Shown here: positions 51,504-60,090 of the stretch, piece by piece | Numbering within the stretch: the first letter of the stretch is position 1 | Layout of the letters: every line of letters starts with the position of its first letter | Source: Paenarthrobacter sp. PH39-S1 | GTDB taxonomy: Bacteria > Actinomycetota > Actinomycetes > Actinomycetales > Micrococcaceae | Assembly: GCF_030063245.1 (NCBI RefSeq) | Contig: NZ_JASISR010000014.1 | Coordinates: 59,394-123,393 of the forward strand | Length of the DNA stretch: 64,000 bases | Reading direction: 5' to 3' | The notes under the pieces: generated by a model | The model's input: the letters and a program-made list of their open reading frames with translations, nothing else | Told to the model about the DNA's origin: nothing | Databases searched by the model: none | Made by a program: the position numbers and the translations under genes

Positions 51504-52645
51504 CTGCCGTTGAAGTCCGGCAGGCGCTCGCCGACGTTCAGGAGTTCCGCAATGGCGGCCAGGCAGCGTGCCGCCGCGCCCCCGTCGCCGTATGGATTCA
51601 CGGCGTTGGCCATCGCCGAAAACGCCGCCGGGTCATCGAGTAGGGCCGAGACTTCCTGGAAAATAACGGCTTCGTCGGTCCCGATCAGCTTGACCGTGCC
51701 AGCCGATACCGCTTCCGGTCGCTCGGTGTTGTTCCGCATCACCAGCACGGGTTTGCCCAGACTGGGTGCCTCTTCCTGGACGCCGCCGGAATCGGTGAGC
51801 ACCACGCGGGCGAGGGACAGCAGGCGGGTGAATTCGCCGTAGGCCAGCGGTTCGGTGATGATGACGTTAGGTTTGCCGGCGATCGAGGGCAGAACGGCTT
51901 CGCGGACGGCCGGGTTTTTGTGCAACGGAAGGACGATGGTCAGCTCCGGGTACGCGTCGGCGATGCGGGCCAGCGCCCGGCCGATGCCACCCATCGTGTT
52001 CCCTTGGTTTTCCCGCCGGTGCGTGGTGACGAGCAGGACTTCCTTGCCCGAATCCGCCAGGTCCCTGAGCGTCTGGTCGTGGAACGGGACGCCCTTTTCG
52101 ACCGTTTCCAGCAGGGCGTCGATCACGGTGTTTCCGGTGACCACAATGTCTTTGGGGTTGATGTTTTCGCGCAGGAGGTTGGCCTTGCTGACCGAGGTGG
52201 GGGCCAGGTGGAGGCTGGAGATGTGGCTGGAGATTTTGCGGTTGCCCTCTTCGGGGAACGGGGAGAAGAGGTCTCCGCTGCGCAGTCCGGCCTCGACGTG
52301 GACGACGGGGATGCCGCGGTAAAAAGCGGCGATGGCGGCGGCCGTGGACGTGGTGGTGTCGCCTTGGACGATCACGGCGTCCGGTGCGCCGGCTTGGAAC
52401 AACAGGTCAAGACCGGTGAGGGTTTTGGCCATGATCGAGTTGAGGGTCTGGCGGGGCGAGATGATGTTCAGGTCGTGGTCGGGGGTGATGCCGAAGAGTT
52501 TGTTGACCTGGTCGAGCATTTCCCTGTGCTGGCCGGTCACGGTCACGACGCACTCGAAGTCGGGGGATTCCTGGATGGCTTTGATGATGGGGGCCATTTT
52601 GATGGCCTCCGGGCGCGTACCGTAGATCGGCATCAGCTTGAGCAT
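51500..52645 (-). CDS. wecB: UDP-N-acetylglucosamine 2-epimerase (non-hydrolysing)
   Basis: WecB interconverts UDP-GlcNAc and UDP-ManNAc, the precursor for ManNAc-containing linkage units and, through WecC, ManNAcA polymers. The 381-residue protein has MPIYGTRPEAIKMAPIIKAI, VTGQHREMLDQVNKLFGI, VIVQGDTTTSTAAAIAAFY, VVHVEAGLRSGDLFSPFPEE, NRKISSHISSLHLAPT and LTDSGGVQEEAPSLGKPVLV, all diagnostic. GGGGGAA precedes the ATG at 52645. It lies outside the main glycan island, about 30 kb from wecC. Confidence 0.95.
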   Translation of the reverse strand: MLKLMPIYGTRPEAIKMAPIIKAIQESPDFECVVTVTGQHREMLDQVNKLFGITPDHDLNIISPRQTLNSIMAKTLTGLDLLFQAGAPDAVIVQGDTTTSTAAAIAAFYRGIPVVHVEAGLRSGDLFSPFPEEGNRKISSHISSLHLAPTSVSKANLLRENINPKDIVVTGNTVIDALLETVEKGVPFHDQTLRDLADSGKEVLLVTTHRRENQGNTMGGIGRALARIADAYPELTIVLPLHKNPAVREAVLPSIAGKPNVIITEPLAYGEFTRLLSLARVVLTDSGGVQEEAPSLGKPVLVMRNNTERPEAVSAGTVKLIGTDEAVIFQEVSALLDDPAAFSAMANAVNPYGDGGAAARCLAAIAELLNVGERLPDFNGS

Positions 52646-52804
52646 GGGTTCCCCCGGGTGGGACGTGGTTTGGTCCTCTGGAGTCTACCGAGCTTTCCAA
52701 CGCGGCGCGGGATTGGCCGCGGGGATGTGCTGCTCCGAAGCATTGCGGCAGTTCGCCGGCCGTGACGGGTGTACGGACCATACACCTTCCATAAAGGTCG
52801 GTGC

Positions 52805-52849
52805 CCCTATTCTCAGTTGGCGTTTCTGGCCCTATTTTCGGTTGGCGTT
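52805..52849. repeat. Two direct 20-bp repeats at the edge of the metal-resistance module
   Basis: CCCTATTCTCAGTTGGCGTT (52805-52824) and CCCTATTTTCGGTTGGCGTT (52830-52849) differ at two positions. The second copy supplies the last codons of the cation-transporter gene. Repeats of this sort are common at the ends of mobile elements, but no transposase is seen nearby. Confidence 0.6.
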
Positions 52850-53599
52850 AACACCTGATTGGCGTTGCAAAAATGTTCGCCGTAGCCTCATTTGCAAAGT
52901 GGTTTGGGAGTCGTTGTCCGTGCAGCCGTCCGCTCCGCAGCAGGCGTCCTGCACCGCCGTCTCGTCGGTGACGTCCTGCCAGGCGGGGGCGGCGCAGCAG
53001 CCATCCCCGCGGGAGGCTTCCCGACCCTCTTTGATTGCGAGGCCGGCGATGACCAGAGCGGCGACGGGGTCCGCCCAGGTCCAACCCCACAGGGTGTTGA
53101 CCAGCAGGCCGAGGAAGACCACGCCGGAAAGGTAGGTACACAATAGTGTTTGCTTCGAATCCGCGACCGCACTCCGGGACCCCAGTTCCCTCCCGGTTCG
53201 CCGCTGCCCGTAGGAGAGCAGTGGCATGATCAGCAGGCTCAGCGCCGTCAGACCGAGACCCACGGGGGAACCCACAGGCTCGGCGACGCCGAGAAACTTC
53301 AGCCCCGAGCTGACCACCAGATAGGCTGCCAGCGCAAAGAATGAGAATGCCACGATCCGCAGTGCGGTCTTTTCCCGTTTTTCGGGGTCGCTGCCGGCGA
53401 ACTGCCACGCAACCGCGGCAGCGGAGAGCACCTCCACGACCGAATCCAGGCCGAACCCGATCAACGCGACCGAAGACGCCGCCGTCCCGGCGGCAATGGC
53501 GACGACCGCCTCGATGACGTTGTAGCTGATCGTCGCCGCCACGAACCAACGGATCCGACGGTTCAGGACCCTGCGCCGGTCAACGGCGAGGCCACTCAT
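52832..53599 (-). CDS. Cation-diffusion-facilitator-like heavy metal transporter
   Basis: The 255-residue membrane protein has about six hydrophobic spans, beginning RIRWFVAATISYNVIEAVVA and including SSVALIGFGLDSVVEVLSAA, where the Asp in a membrane helix fits CDF metal sites. Unusually, the tail contains cysteine-rich segments (GDGCCAAPAW, QDACCGADGCTD) that could bind metal. It should export divalent cations such as Cd, Pb or Zn. Its ATG overlaps the stop of the CmtR-like gene (ATGA), so expression is coupled to the sensor. Its last residues (VNANRK) are encoded by the adjacent direct repeat, suggesting the 3' end was rebuilt at a mobile-element junction. Confidence 0.85.
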   Translation of the reverse strand: MSGLAVDRRRVLNRRIRWFVAATISYNVIEAVVAIAAGTAASSVALIGFGLDSVVEVLSAAAVAWQFAGSDPEKREKTALRIVAFSFFALAAYLVVSSGLKFLGVAEPVGSPVGLGLTALSLLIMPLLSYGQRRTGRELGSRSAVADSKQTLLCTYLSGVVFLGLLVNTLWGWTWADPVAALVIAGLAIKEGREASRGDGCCAAPAWQDVTDETAVQDACCGADGCTDNDSQTTLQMRLRRTFLQRQSGVNANRK

Positions 53600-53922
53600 A
53601 CGACGCAGTCCTCAATCGGGCACGAGCAGATCGGCTCCACCGTCAGGATCACCTCAAGCAGATCCTCGAGCGCATGGGCGAGCTTTCCATCGGAAAGTTC
53701 GTAGCGGACCCGCCGCCCGACCGGTTCCGCGATCACCAGCCCGCAGTCCCGCAGACAGGCCAGATGGTTCGAGAGTATCTGCCGGCTCACCCCGATCGAA
53801 TCGGCAAGGTCCGCCGGAAAAGCGCCGCCGTCCTTGAGCGTCATTAGGATCGAGGACCTGGTCGGATCAGCCAGAGCTTTGCCGAAACGGGCCAGGACGG
53901 CTGTCGTTGAAAGGGTCTCCAT
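53596..53922 (-). CDS. cmtR: CmtR-like ArsR-family Cd/Pb sensor
   Basis: The protein is a small winged helix-turn-helix metal sensor. The recognition helix region ISRQILSNHLACLRDCGLVI appears as VSRQILSNHLACLRDCGLV. Its two Cys match the Cys57/Cys61 ligands of mycobacterial CmtR, and the tail EPICSCPIEDC offers further thiols comparable to Cys102. I place the start at ATG 53922 because an operator-like dyad lies just upstream and covers the alternative ATG at 53946. It should repress its own operon with the downstream cation transporter until Cd(II) or Pb(II) binds. Confidence 0.85.
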   Translation of the reverse strand: METLSTTAVLARFGKALADPTRSSILMTLKDGGAFPADLADSIGVSRQILSNHLACLRDCGLVIAEPVGRRVRYELSDGKLAHALEDLLEVILTVEPICSCPIEDCVV

Positions 53923-53933
53923 GAACTCAATAG

Positions 53934-53965
53934 TACAGATAATCATGTATTCATGAGTATCTGTA
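53934..53965. promoter_or_regulatory. Candidate CmtR operator
   Basis: A 32-nt imperfect dyad runs from TACAGATA (53934-53941) to TATCTGTA (53958-53965), with internal TCATG/CATGA also symmetric. Only four symmetry-related positions fail. It begins 12 bp upstream of the chosen start at 53922, which suits autoregulation. Confidence 0.7.
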
Positions 53966-54336
53966 CGCTGCGGCGGTTTCGGTATTCGCTACCCGGCGAC
54001 GAGACGCACCTCCACGCGCTAGGGCTTTCGGCACGGCGGTGCCGCGCAGAGGCCTTTAGACATTCCGTGCAGACGACTTCGGAAAATGACAGAAATGTTG
54101 GGTCGTCATTTGGCAACTGTCGCACAACCCGTCTCACAACATTGAGGTTCTCGGGATAGGTTGTGAGACGGGTTGTGGACGATTTTTGATCGGCGCGCCG
54201 CTGGACCCGCAAACCGTCTCAGAACCGGTCGTTTTAGGAACAGCACCAGAACAGTCGAAGAACGTCACTGACGGGGCTATGACCAGTGGCCGGACATGGA
54301 CACCGGATCGGGGTGTGCACGTGGGCTGCCCATATA
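53966..54336. other. Gene-free stretch with a perfect 18-bp inverted repeat
   Basis: No convincing gene is seen. CACAACCCGTCTCACAAC at 54123-54140 is repeated inverted at 54160-54177 with a 19-nt spacer. A related CCGTCTCAGAAC occurs near 54212-54225. The pattern suggests a recombination site or transposon end more than a terminator, because no T-tract follows. Confidence 0.7.
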
Positions 54337-54756
54337 TCAGTTGTTGTTTGCGCTGAGTTCAGCCGTCAATACCTGGACGCGGACTTGGATGTCGTCCCGG
54401 ATTAGGCGCATCCGCTCCATCCCCTCGATGCCGCGTTCGGAGGGTTCATCGGTGTCCCAGTTGCGGATCTCAATCCCCGGCACCGGGTCCACGACAGCCT
54501 CTTTGCCCAGGGTGACGATCAGGTCGACGTTGGCGAGCATCTCGGCGGTGATGGGCTTTGTGTGCTCATCGCTGATGTCGATCCCCAGCTCGGTCAAGGA
54601 CTTCACCGACTGGGCGTTCAGCGAGGATCCGGGTTTGGTGCCGGCGGTGTAGACGGTGACGGTGTCGCCGGTGAGGTGGCGCATGAGTCCGCCGGCCACC
54701 TGGGACTTGCCGCCGTTTTTCACGCAGACAAAGAGAACGCCTGGTTTGCTGGTCAT
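54337..54756 (-). CDS. Arsenate-mycothiol transferase/LMW phosphatase family protein
   Basis: ATG 54756 gives 139 residues; the longer frame upstream is an overlap with the next gene. The P-loop is VLFVCVKNGGKSQVAGGLM, with the active Cys but Lys where classical low-molecular-weight phosphatases have Arg. This variant occurs in actinobacterial arsenate-mycothiol transferases. VDLIVTLGKEAVVDPVPG and NWDTDEPSERGIEGMERMR carry the later catalytic Asp region. It would form arseno-mycothiol from arsenate. It lies beside arsC and a truncated ACR3 gene. Confidence 0.8.
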   Translation of the reverse strand: MTSKPGVLFVCVKNGGKSQVAGGLMRHLTGDTVTVYTAGTKPGSSLNAQSVKSLTELGIDISDEHTKPITAEMLANVDLIVTLGKEAVVDPVPGIEIRNWDTDEPSERGIEGMERMRLIRDDIQVRVQVLTAELSANNN

Positions 54757-54772
54757 CGTCGGGGTTCTTCTT

Positions 54773-55294
54773 TCAGCCGTGGGAGTGGAAGTGCTGTTGC
54801 ACCTCGGGGGAAGGGATACCCAGGACCGGGACGGTTTGGGTGGTGAGGAGTCGGTGCATGAGGGATCCGGAAACGAGTTCATCGACCTTGGCCATGAATC
54901 CAGGGCGACGGGCGCCAATAATGATGGTGGAGGCCCCGGCCGCTTCAGCCAGGCGGCCCAAGGCCAGGGCAGGGTCCCCGCCAATGATCCGCAAGGACCA
55001 GTCCACGTCGTAGCCGGCCGCCGCGGCAGCGAGTCCCTCTTTGAGTTGTGCTGCAGCGATGGCGGTGTCATCGTCTGTCCCCAAAACCGGGTCCAGGGAG
55101 ATCGGCAGCACCTGGTTGCCCGGGGTCCATTCGATCAAGTAGCTGGCCGGATCCACGAACGCCGCAATGAGCGGCACGGACCAGCTTTCGGCCAGTTCCA
55201 GGGCCCGGTCCCACACCGCCGGATTTTGCCCGGGCATGACTCCAACAATGACCGGCGAACCACTAAAACGTGCCCTTGCTGGTTGATCGCTCAT
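54773..55294 (-). CDS. Universal stress protein (UspA family)
   Basis: The 173-residue protein has the Usp fold: VIVGVMPGQNPAVWDRALEL at the N-terminus, LRIIGGDPALALGRLAEA in the middle, and the nucleotide-binding segment STIIIGARRPGFMAKVDELV with GSLMHRLLTTQTVPVL. The G-x2-G-x9-G(S/T) pattern implies ATP binding, although the first glycine spacing is not perfect. The ATG at 55294 follows GGGAAGAGAATGTC. Usp genes are often associated with stress-resistance operons; here it lies between two arsenate-reduction genes. Confidence 0.85.
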   Translation of the reverse strand: MSDQPARARFSGSPVIVGVMPGQNPAVWDRALELAESWSVPLIAAFVDPASYLIEWTPGNQVLPISLDPVLGTDDDTAIAAAQLKEGLAAAAAGYDVDWSLRIIGGDPALALGRLAEAAGASTIIIGARRPGFMAKVDELVSGSLMHRLLTTQTVPVLGIPSPEVQQHFHSHG

Positions 55295-55307
55295 GACATT
55301 CTCTTCC

Positions 55308-55739
55308 CTAGCGTTCCTTGCTGGCGGTGGTGAGTCCGGTCAGGAGCTCCCGGACCAGCAGGTCGATCTCATCCCGGATCTCCCTCGCCCCTGCCAAATC
55401 CTTCGCCGCCGGGTCGTCGATCTTCCAATCAAGATACTGCTTGTCCGGGTAGATCGGGCACGAATCCCCACACCCCATGGTGATAACGACGTCGGCAGCG
55501 CGCACCACGTCATCGGTCAGTGGCTTGGGGAACTCCTCGGCGAGGTCGATACCGGCCTCGGCCATGGCAGCAACGACAGATGGCTCCAGCTCGGCGACCG
55601 GCGCGGACCCGGCGGAGCGGACATGCACAGCACCTTGGGCGTGCTTGGTCAGCAGGGCGGCGGCCATTTGGGAGCGGCCGGCGTTGTGCACGCAGACGAA
55701 CAGGACGGAGGGCTTCTTGGTGGTTTCGGTGATGCTCAT
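55308..55739 (-). CDS. arsC: Arsenate reductase, LMW-phosphatase type
   Basis: The 143-residue protein has the classical P-loop FVCVHNAGRSQMAAALL (C-x5-R-S) and the downstream motif VVITMGCGDSCPIYPDKQYLDWKIDDPAAKD shape, seen as TMGCGDSCPIYPDKQYLDW. Cys residues in GCGDSC fit thiol-coupled arsenate reduction. The product, arsenite, would normally be exported by ACR3, but the adjacent pump gene is truncated. The ATG at 55739 fits the usual family start. Confidence 0.9.
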   Translation of the reverse strand: MSITETTKKPSVLFVCVHNAGRSQMAAALLTKHAQGAVHVRSAGSAPVAELEPSVVAAMAEAGIDLAEEFPKPLTDDVVRAADVVITMGCGDSCPIYPDKQYLDWKIDDPAAKDLAGAREIRDEIDLLVRELLTGLTTASKER

Positions 55740-55792
55740 GAATTCAGGCTCCTGACGGAAAGTTTTGGGATTTTGTAGCGAACTGAGAGTGG

Positions 55793-56476
55793 CTAGCTGG
55801 CGAAAAATCTTTTGCGCGCCCAGAGGGCCACGTAGACCAGGGCTACCAGGACCGGGACCTCGATGAGGGGGCCAACGACGCCGGCCAAGGCCTGTCCGCT
55901 GGTGACTCCGAAGGTGCCAATCGCCACTGCGATGGCGAGCTCAAAATTGTTCCCCGACGCCGTGAAGGCCAGGGTGGTGGTTTTGGCGTAGCCCAGCTTC
56001 AACGCCCGGCCGATGACCATGCCGGCACTGAAAACGACGATGAAGTAGACCAGCAGAGGCAGCGCGATCCGGGCGACCTCCACCGGCTTGGAGGTGATGG
56101 AGTCGCCCTGGAGTGCGAACAGCAGCACGATGGTGAACAACAACCCGTACAGCGCCCACGGCCCTAGCTTGGGAAGGAACTTGCCCTCATGCCAGTCCCG
56201 GCCGCGGGCCCTCTCGCCGACGGCCCGGGTCAGGAAACCTGCCAGCAGCGGAATGCCGAGGAAGATCAGCACCGAGGCGGTGATGGCCCAGAACGAGAAG
56301 TCAGCCGACGTCGTCGGCAGCCCCAGCCAGGCGGGCAGGACCTGCAGGTAGAACCAGCCCAGGGCGCCGAAGGCGATGACCTGGAAGACGGAGTTGATCA
56401 GCACCAGCACTGTGGCGGCCTCCCGGTCACCGCAGGCCAGGTCGTTCTTCGCGGCAGAAAAAGAGTAGCGTGCCAA
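55793..56476 (-). pseudogene. 5'-truncated ACR3 arsenite efflux pump
   Basis: The visible 227 residues match the C-terminal two-thirds of ACR3: KNDLACGDREAATVLVLINS, FQVIAFGALGWFYLQVLP, GKFLPKLGPWALYGLLFTIV and TASGNNFELAIAVAIGTFG. The normal 120-140 residues before NDLACG, including the first helices and the conserved Cys in the region preceding it, are absent. MARYSFSAAK replaces the usual sequence, pointing to a break near 56455. A working pump is unlikely. The break lies just before the rifampicin-phosphotransferase-like gene. Confidence 0.85.
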
Positions 56477-56506
56477 TAGGTAGGGATGCTACGCAAGGAG
56501 TGAATC

Positions 56507-58723
56507 ATGGATGCCCCGTTGGTCGGCTTGGAGGATGCGAGCCTCGCTGATCGCAACGTCATCGGCGGCAAAGCTGCCGCTCTTGCCGACCTCCTTTCGG
56601 CGGGATTCCGCGTCCCGACAGGGTTTGTCGTGACAGAAGCCGCAATAGATCAGGAGGGCACCATCATCGATGCGCCGGTTCTGCGTGAATGGGCTGTCCG
56701 CACCGGGGCGCGTCTTTTCGCTGTCAGGTCCTCCGGCGCCGCCGAAGACTTGCCGGACGCGTCGTATGCGGGACTCTACGCGACGTTCCTCAACGTCAGG
56801 GCCGATGACTTAGCCGGGGCGGTCGAGCGCTGTTTTGCCTCTGCGCGGACTGAGCGTGTGCAGGGCTATCGGAATCAGCGCACGACGGTCACGAGGAGGC
56901 AGCCGATGGCGGCGCTTGTCCAGGCGATGGTCGATGCCGATTCGGCCGGCGTGGCGTTCACAGTGAACCCGTTCACAGGAGTTGATGAGGTCGTTGTGAC
57001 CGCGGTGACGGGTCTCGGTGAGCCACTGGTCGGCGGCGAGACAGTGGGTGAGGAGTGGGCTGTTGGTGCCGAGCGTACTGAGCGCAGCCGCAGCCATAGT
57101 CCACCCGTGCTTGTCGAAGGTCAGGCAACGGCGGTCGCCGCGCTGGCGGCCCTGGTTGCGCAGCGATACGGTTCGCCGCAGGACATCGAATGGGCGTTTC
57201 AGGGCGACACACTGTTTCTATTGCAGGCCCGCAACATGACCGCCGTCCCCTCCCCGACGGGATGGAACCCGCCTGGGCCAGGCCTGTGGATGAGGAACTT
57301 CCGGCTCGGTGAGTGGATACCGGACGCAATGACGCCATTATTTGCTGATTGGCTCGTCCCTGTGCTTGAACGCGGGTACCTCGACGGGATGAAGGCGACT
57401 ATCGGGACGGTGGTGCCGTTCCGCTACGCCAGCGTGAACGGCTGGTACTTCAACGCCGCACCCATACCTGGCCCGCGGCTCATAGCTCGTGCGCTCATCC
57501 AAAGCCGTGGCCGCATCGTCAAGGTGTTATTCAACGCGCTCGTGCAAGTCAGCCGGAACCCGGTGCGCGCTGACCGTGCAATTCTCGCCGCGTTGTATTG
57601 GCAATGGAAGGACTCCCACCTTCCCGCATACCGCAAGTTGATCGCCGCCTTGGGGCCTGGCGCTAGGCGTGCGGATCGGCAAGGCTTGATCGCTACCATT
57701 GACCGCGTCGGATTGGCAGCCGGACAATACCTGTGGTTTCTCGCGATCGTCGGCGGGTCGGCCTGGAAGATGGAGTCCCGGCTCGCTAAATTCTGCCGCG
57801 AACATTTGGGCTCGGAGTTCGAAGCCGAACTCGACGGCGGAGTGCAAATACTGCTCCGTGGGCTGGCCGGGGCAGAACCGTCGGTTCCCGCCCACGCCGT
57901 TCAAAGCCTTGACTGGTACCAACCGACCGTGGGCGAACTCCCCCCGAACCCAACACTGTTCTCGCCGACTCGACAGGCGGAACTCGCAGAACAACGGGAG
58001 AGCGCAGAAGTGACGTGCCGGAGAGCTCTCGCAGTCCAACCGAAAACTCTCGCGCAGTTCGATGCCCTCCTCCGTGTTGCCCAACGCTACGCCGTCATCC
58101 GAGAAGAGCAAGCCAGGGATCTCACCCTCGGCTGGCCTCTCCTTCGTGACTGCGTCAGGCGACTGGGCGAACTCATGCACGCTGACGGCATCATCGCTAA
58201 CCCCGACGACGTGTTCTTCGTGATCCGCCAGCAGCTTGAAACCACGACATCTCTCGCCGGCGAGGTAGAAAAACAGCGAACAACATGGAAGAGACAGACC
58301 CGTCTCTCGCCACCTCTGTCGCTCGGGCGTCCGCCGCGCCTCATCGGCGACCTCGTCGCCCGAATGGTGGAAGACGCTCGCGGCCAACGACAAATACCGG
58401 AGGGAGCAATCGTCGGCCAACCCGCAAGCGCAGGCCGTGCCACCGGGCGGGTGCGACTCATCAGCAGTCCAGCGGACTTCAGCGATTTCAAGGATGGTGA
58501 GGTCCTTCTAGCCAGAGCGACCGCACCCGCTTGGACGCCCCTGTTCTCCCGCGCTGCGGCCGTGGTCACGGACGGCGGCACATTAGCAGCGCATGCGTCA
58601 CTGGTCGCTCGCGAATATGGCATACCTGCCGTCGTCGGAACGGTCGACGCAACTCGACAGTTGAAGACCGGACAACTCGTTACCGTCGATGGCACGTCGG
58701 GATATGTTTTCCCGCTTGCGTGA
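56507..58723 (+). CDS. Rifampicin phosphotransferase-like PEP/pyruvate-domain protein
   Basis: The 738-residue protein has the order of PEP-synthase/rifampicin phosphotransferase relatives. The N-terminal ATP-binding domain shows NVIGGKAAALADLLSAGFRV, LFAVRSSGAAEDLPDASYAG, VDADSAGVAFTVNPFTG and DIEWAFQGDTLFLLQARNM. A large central domain of about 300 residues follows. The C-terminal swivelling His domain shows GEVLLARATAPAWTPLFSRA and VVTDGGTLAAHASLVAREYG, where the His is the phospho-carrier. GGTLAAH differs from the GG-x-x-SH form common in the family. AAGGAG precedes the ATG at 56507. It may inactivate an antibiotic, but a metabolic role is possible. Confidence 0.78.
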   Translation: MDAPLVGLEDASLADRNVIGGKAAALADLLSAGFRVPTGFVVTEAAIDQEGTIIDAPVLREWAVRTGARLFAVRSSGAAEDLPDASYAGLYATFLNVRADDLAGAVERCFASARTERVQGYRNQRTTVTRRQPMAALVQAMVDADSAGVAFTVNPFTGVDEVVVTAVTGLGEPLVGGETVGEEWAVGAERTERSRSHSPPVLVEGQATAVAALAALVAQRYGSPQDIEWAFQGDTLFLLQARNMTAVPSPTGWNPPGPGLWMRNFRLGEWIPDAMTPLFADWLVPVLERGYLDGMKATIGTVVPFRYASVNGWYFNAAPIPGPRLIARALIQSRGRIVKVLFNALVQVSRNPVRADRAILAALYWQWKDSHLPAYRKLIAALGPGARRADRQGLIATIDRVGLAAGQYLWFLAIVGGSAWKMESRLAKFCREHLGSEFEAELDGGVQILLRGLAGAEPSVPAHAVQSLDWYQPTVGELPPNPTLFSPTRQAELAEQRESAEVTCRRALAVQPKTLAQFDALLRVAQRYAVIREEQARDLTLGWPLLRDCVRRLGELMHADGIIANPDDVFFVIRQQLETTTSLAGEVEKQRTTWKRQTRLSPPLSLGRPPRLIGDLVARMVEDARGQRQIPEGAIVGQPASAGRATGRVRLISSPADFSDFKDGEVLLARATAPAWTPLFSRAAAVVTDGGTLAAHASLVAREYGIPAVVGTVDATRQLKTGQLVTVDGTSGYVFPLA

Positions 58724-59178
58724 GATGGCAGATCATGCTGATCGGAAGTACTGAGTCGAGATAGATGATGATCGGTCTGAACCGTGCATAGGACTCAACG
58801 TCGCCTCGACGACAGCAGCCTTCCTTGGCTTCTCGGCGTTCACGTCGTAGCCGCCGCCAACCACTGAGATCTGCTGGGCTCCCGCGCCTTCCAGCCCGTC
58901 CCTTACGTCAGCACTCTTTCACGTCGGTAACGAGGTGACTGGACGAACGGCCCGCAGTCTGCCCTGCCCCATCGGGTCCGTGCACTTATGCCAACTCCGT
59001 CCTCGTCAACTGTTCCACGGGATCGTCTCCCGGTCAGTGCGCTCAGCAGCGATGATGAGTTGGAGGTTGCGCCGCAGGTCTGCCACGCCAGATTGGCTCA
59101 GGGTCTGCCTCAGCCAGGCGTCGAAGCTGTCGCTGACCTGTTCCGCGTTGCCGATGGCCAACCAGCCCTGCTGCCGAG
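58724..59178. other. Stretch without a recognisable gene
   Basis: No family-like protein, RNA gene or strong hairpin is seen. On the minus strand a 60-residue stretch (about 59006-59200, with SDSFDAWLRQTLSQSGVADL) has a protein-like look and could be a gene remnant, but no family is assigned. Confidence 0.4.
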
Positions 59179-60060
59179 TCAGGTCGTGCCGACGGCCATG
59201 TATCCCGCAGCAGGAAGCGCGTCCACGTCGCTGGCCCGCATCGGCGCCGCGCACGCGGCGCACCGCAGTTCCGCGTGGGTAATCTGTCCGCAGTCGTGGT
59301 GTCGGTACAGTACGGGAGGACCTTCCTCCCCGGCGGTCCACCGGTCCCCCCACGCAGCCATCACCAGCAGCAGGTCGCACAACTCGCGGCCCTTGCCGGT
59401 GAGCACATACTCCTCCCGTGGCGGATGCATCGAGTACGGCTGCCGAGCGAGTACGTCATGGTCGACGAGCCACTTCAGGCGCTCAGTGAGCACCTTGCGG
59501 GAGATGCCCAGGTCGGCCTGCAGCTGGTCAAAGCGGGTGATGCCGACGAACACGTCTCGAAGGATCAACGGCGACCACGGCTCACCGAGGGGCATGGCCT
59601 GCTCGGAGTCCTGCTGACCCATCAGCGTGGTGCGCACCCCGGGCGGAACGAGCTCGATGACCTGGATACTTGTGTCAGCCAGCTGCACCCGCAGACTCTC
59701 CGTGAAGGAGTGGATGGCAGCCTTGGTCGCGTTGTAGGTCGGCGTGATCGGCAGCGGTACGAAGGCCAGACCGGATGAGACGGTGATGATCGCGGCGGCG
59801 TCCTGGCGAACGAGGAACGGGCTGAACGCGCCGATCAGGCGCAGCGGAGCGGACCGAGAAGGTTCGTGGCCACGTTCGCCTCGGCCGTGGGCAGGAAGTC
59901 CGGGGAATGCAGGTCTTGCGGCAGCATGATCCCGGCCATGGGAATCAACACGTTCGTTTTCGGGAACCGGCGCATCACGTCCTGCGCCGCGGTTGCGGTG
60001 GACGCGGCGTCGCTGGTGTCGATGACGACGGACTAGATGCCGGGGTGCCCCGTGGTGCTC
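59179..60060 (-). pseudogene. SDR-HxlR chimera with frameshift and stop
   Basis: Reading leftward, a short-chain dehydrogenase fragment starts without its N-terminal glycine motif. It shows DVMRRFPKTNVLIPMAGIML, then IITVSSGLAFVPLPITPTYN with the YNATK catalytic pair and VQVIELVPP-like VIELVPPGVRTTLM. It then joins in frame to an HxlR-type winged helix lacking its first 20 or so residues: GEPWSPLILRDVFVGITRFD, LGISRKVLTERLKWLVDHDV. An in-frame TAG at 60033-60035 and a 5-bp duplication (AGCGG at 59843-59847 and 59848-59852) break the SDR part. A residual 169-residue protein (59179-59688) could still be made. Confidence 0.75.
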
Positions 60061-60090
60061 GTGCGGATATTCACGTCCAGGGGCGGACTA

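Noticed and set aside
53943..54212. 89-residue minus-strand frame upstream of cmtR
   Set aside because: It overlaps the candidate operator and runs through the 18-bp inverted repeat; no family resemblance or ribosome-binding site was seen.
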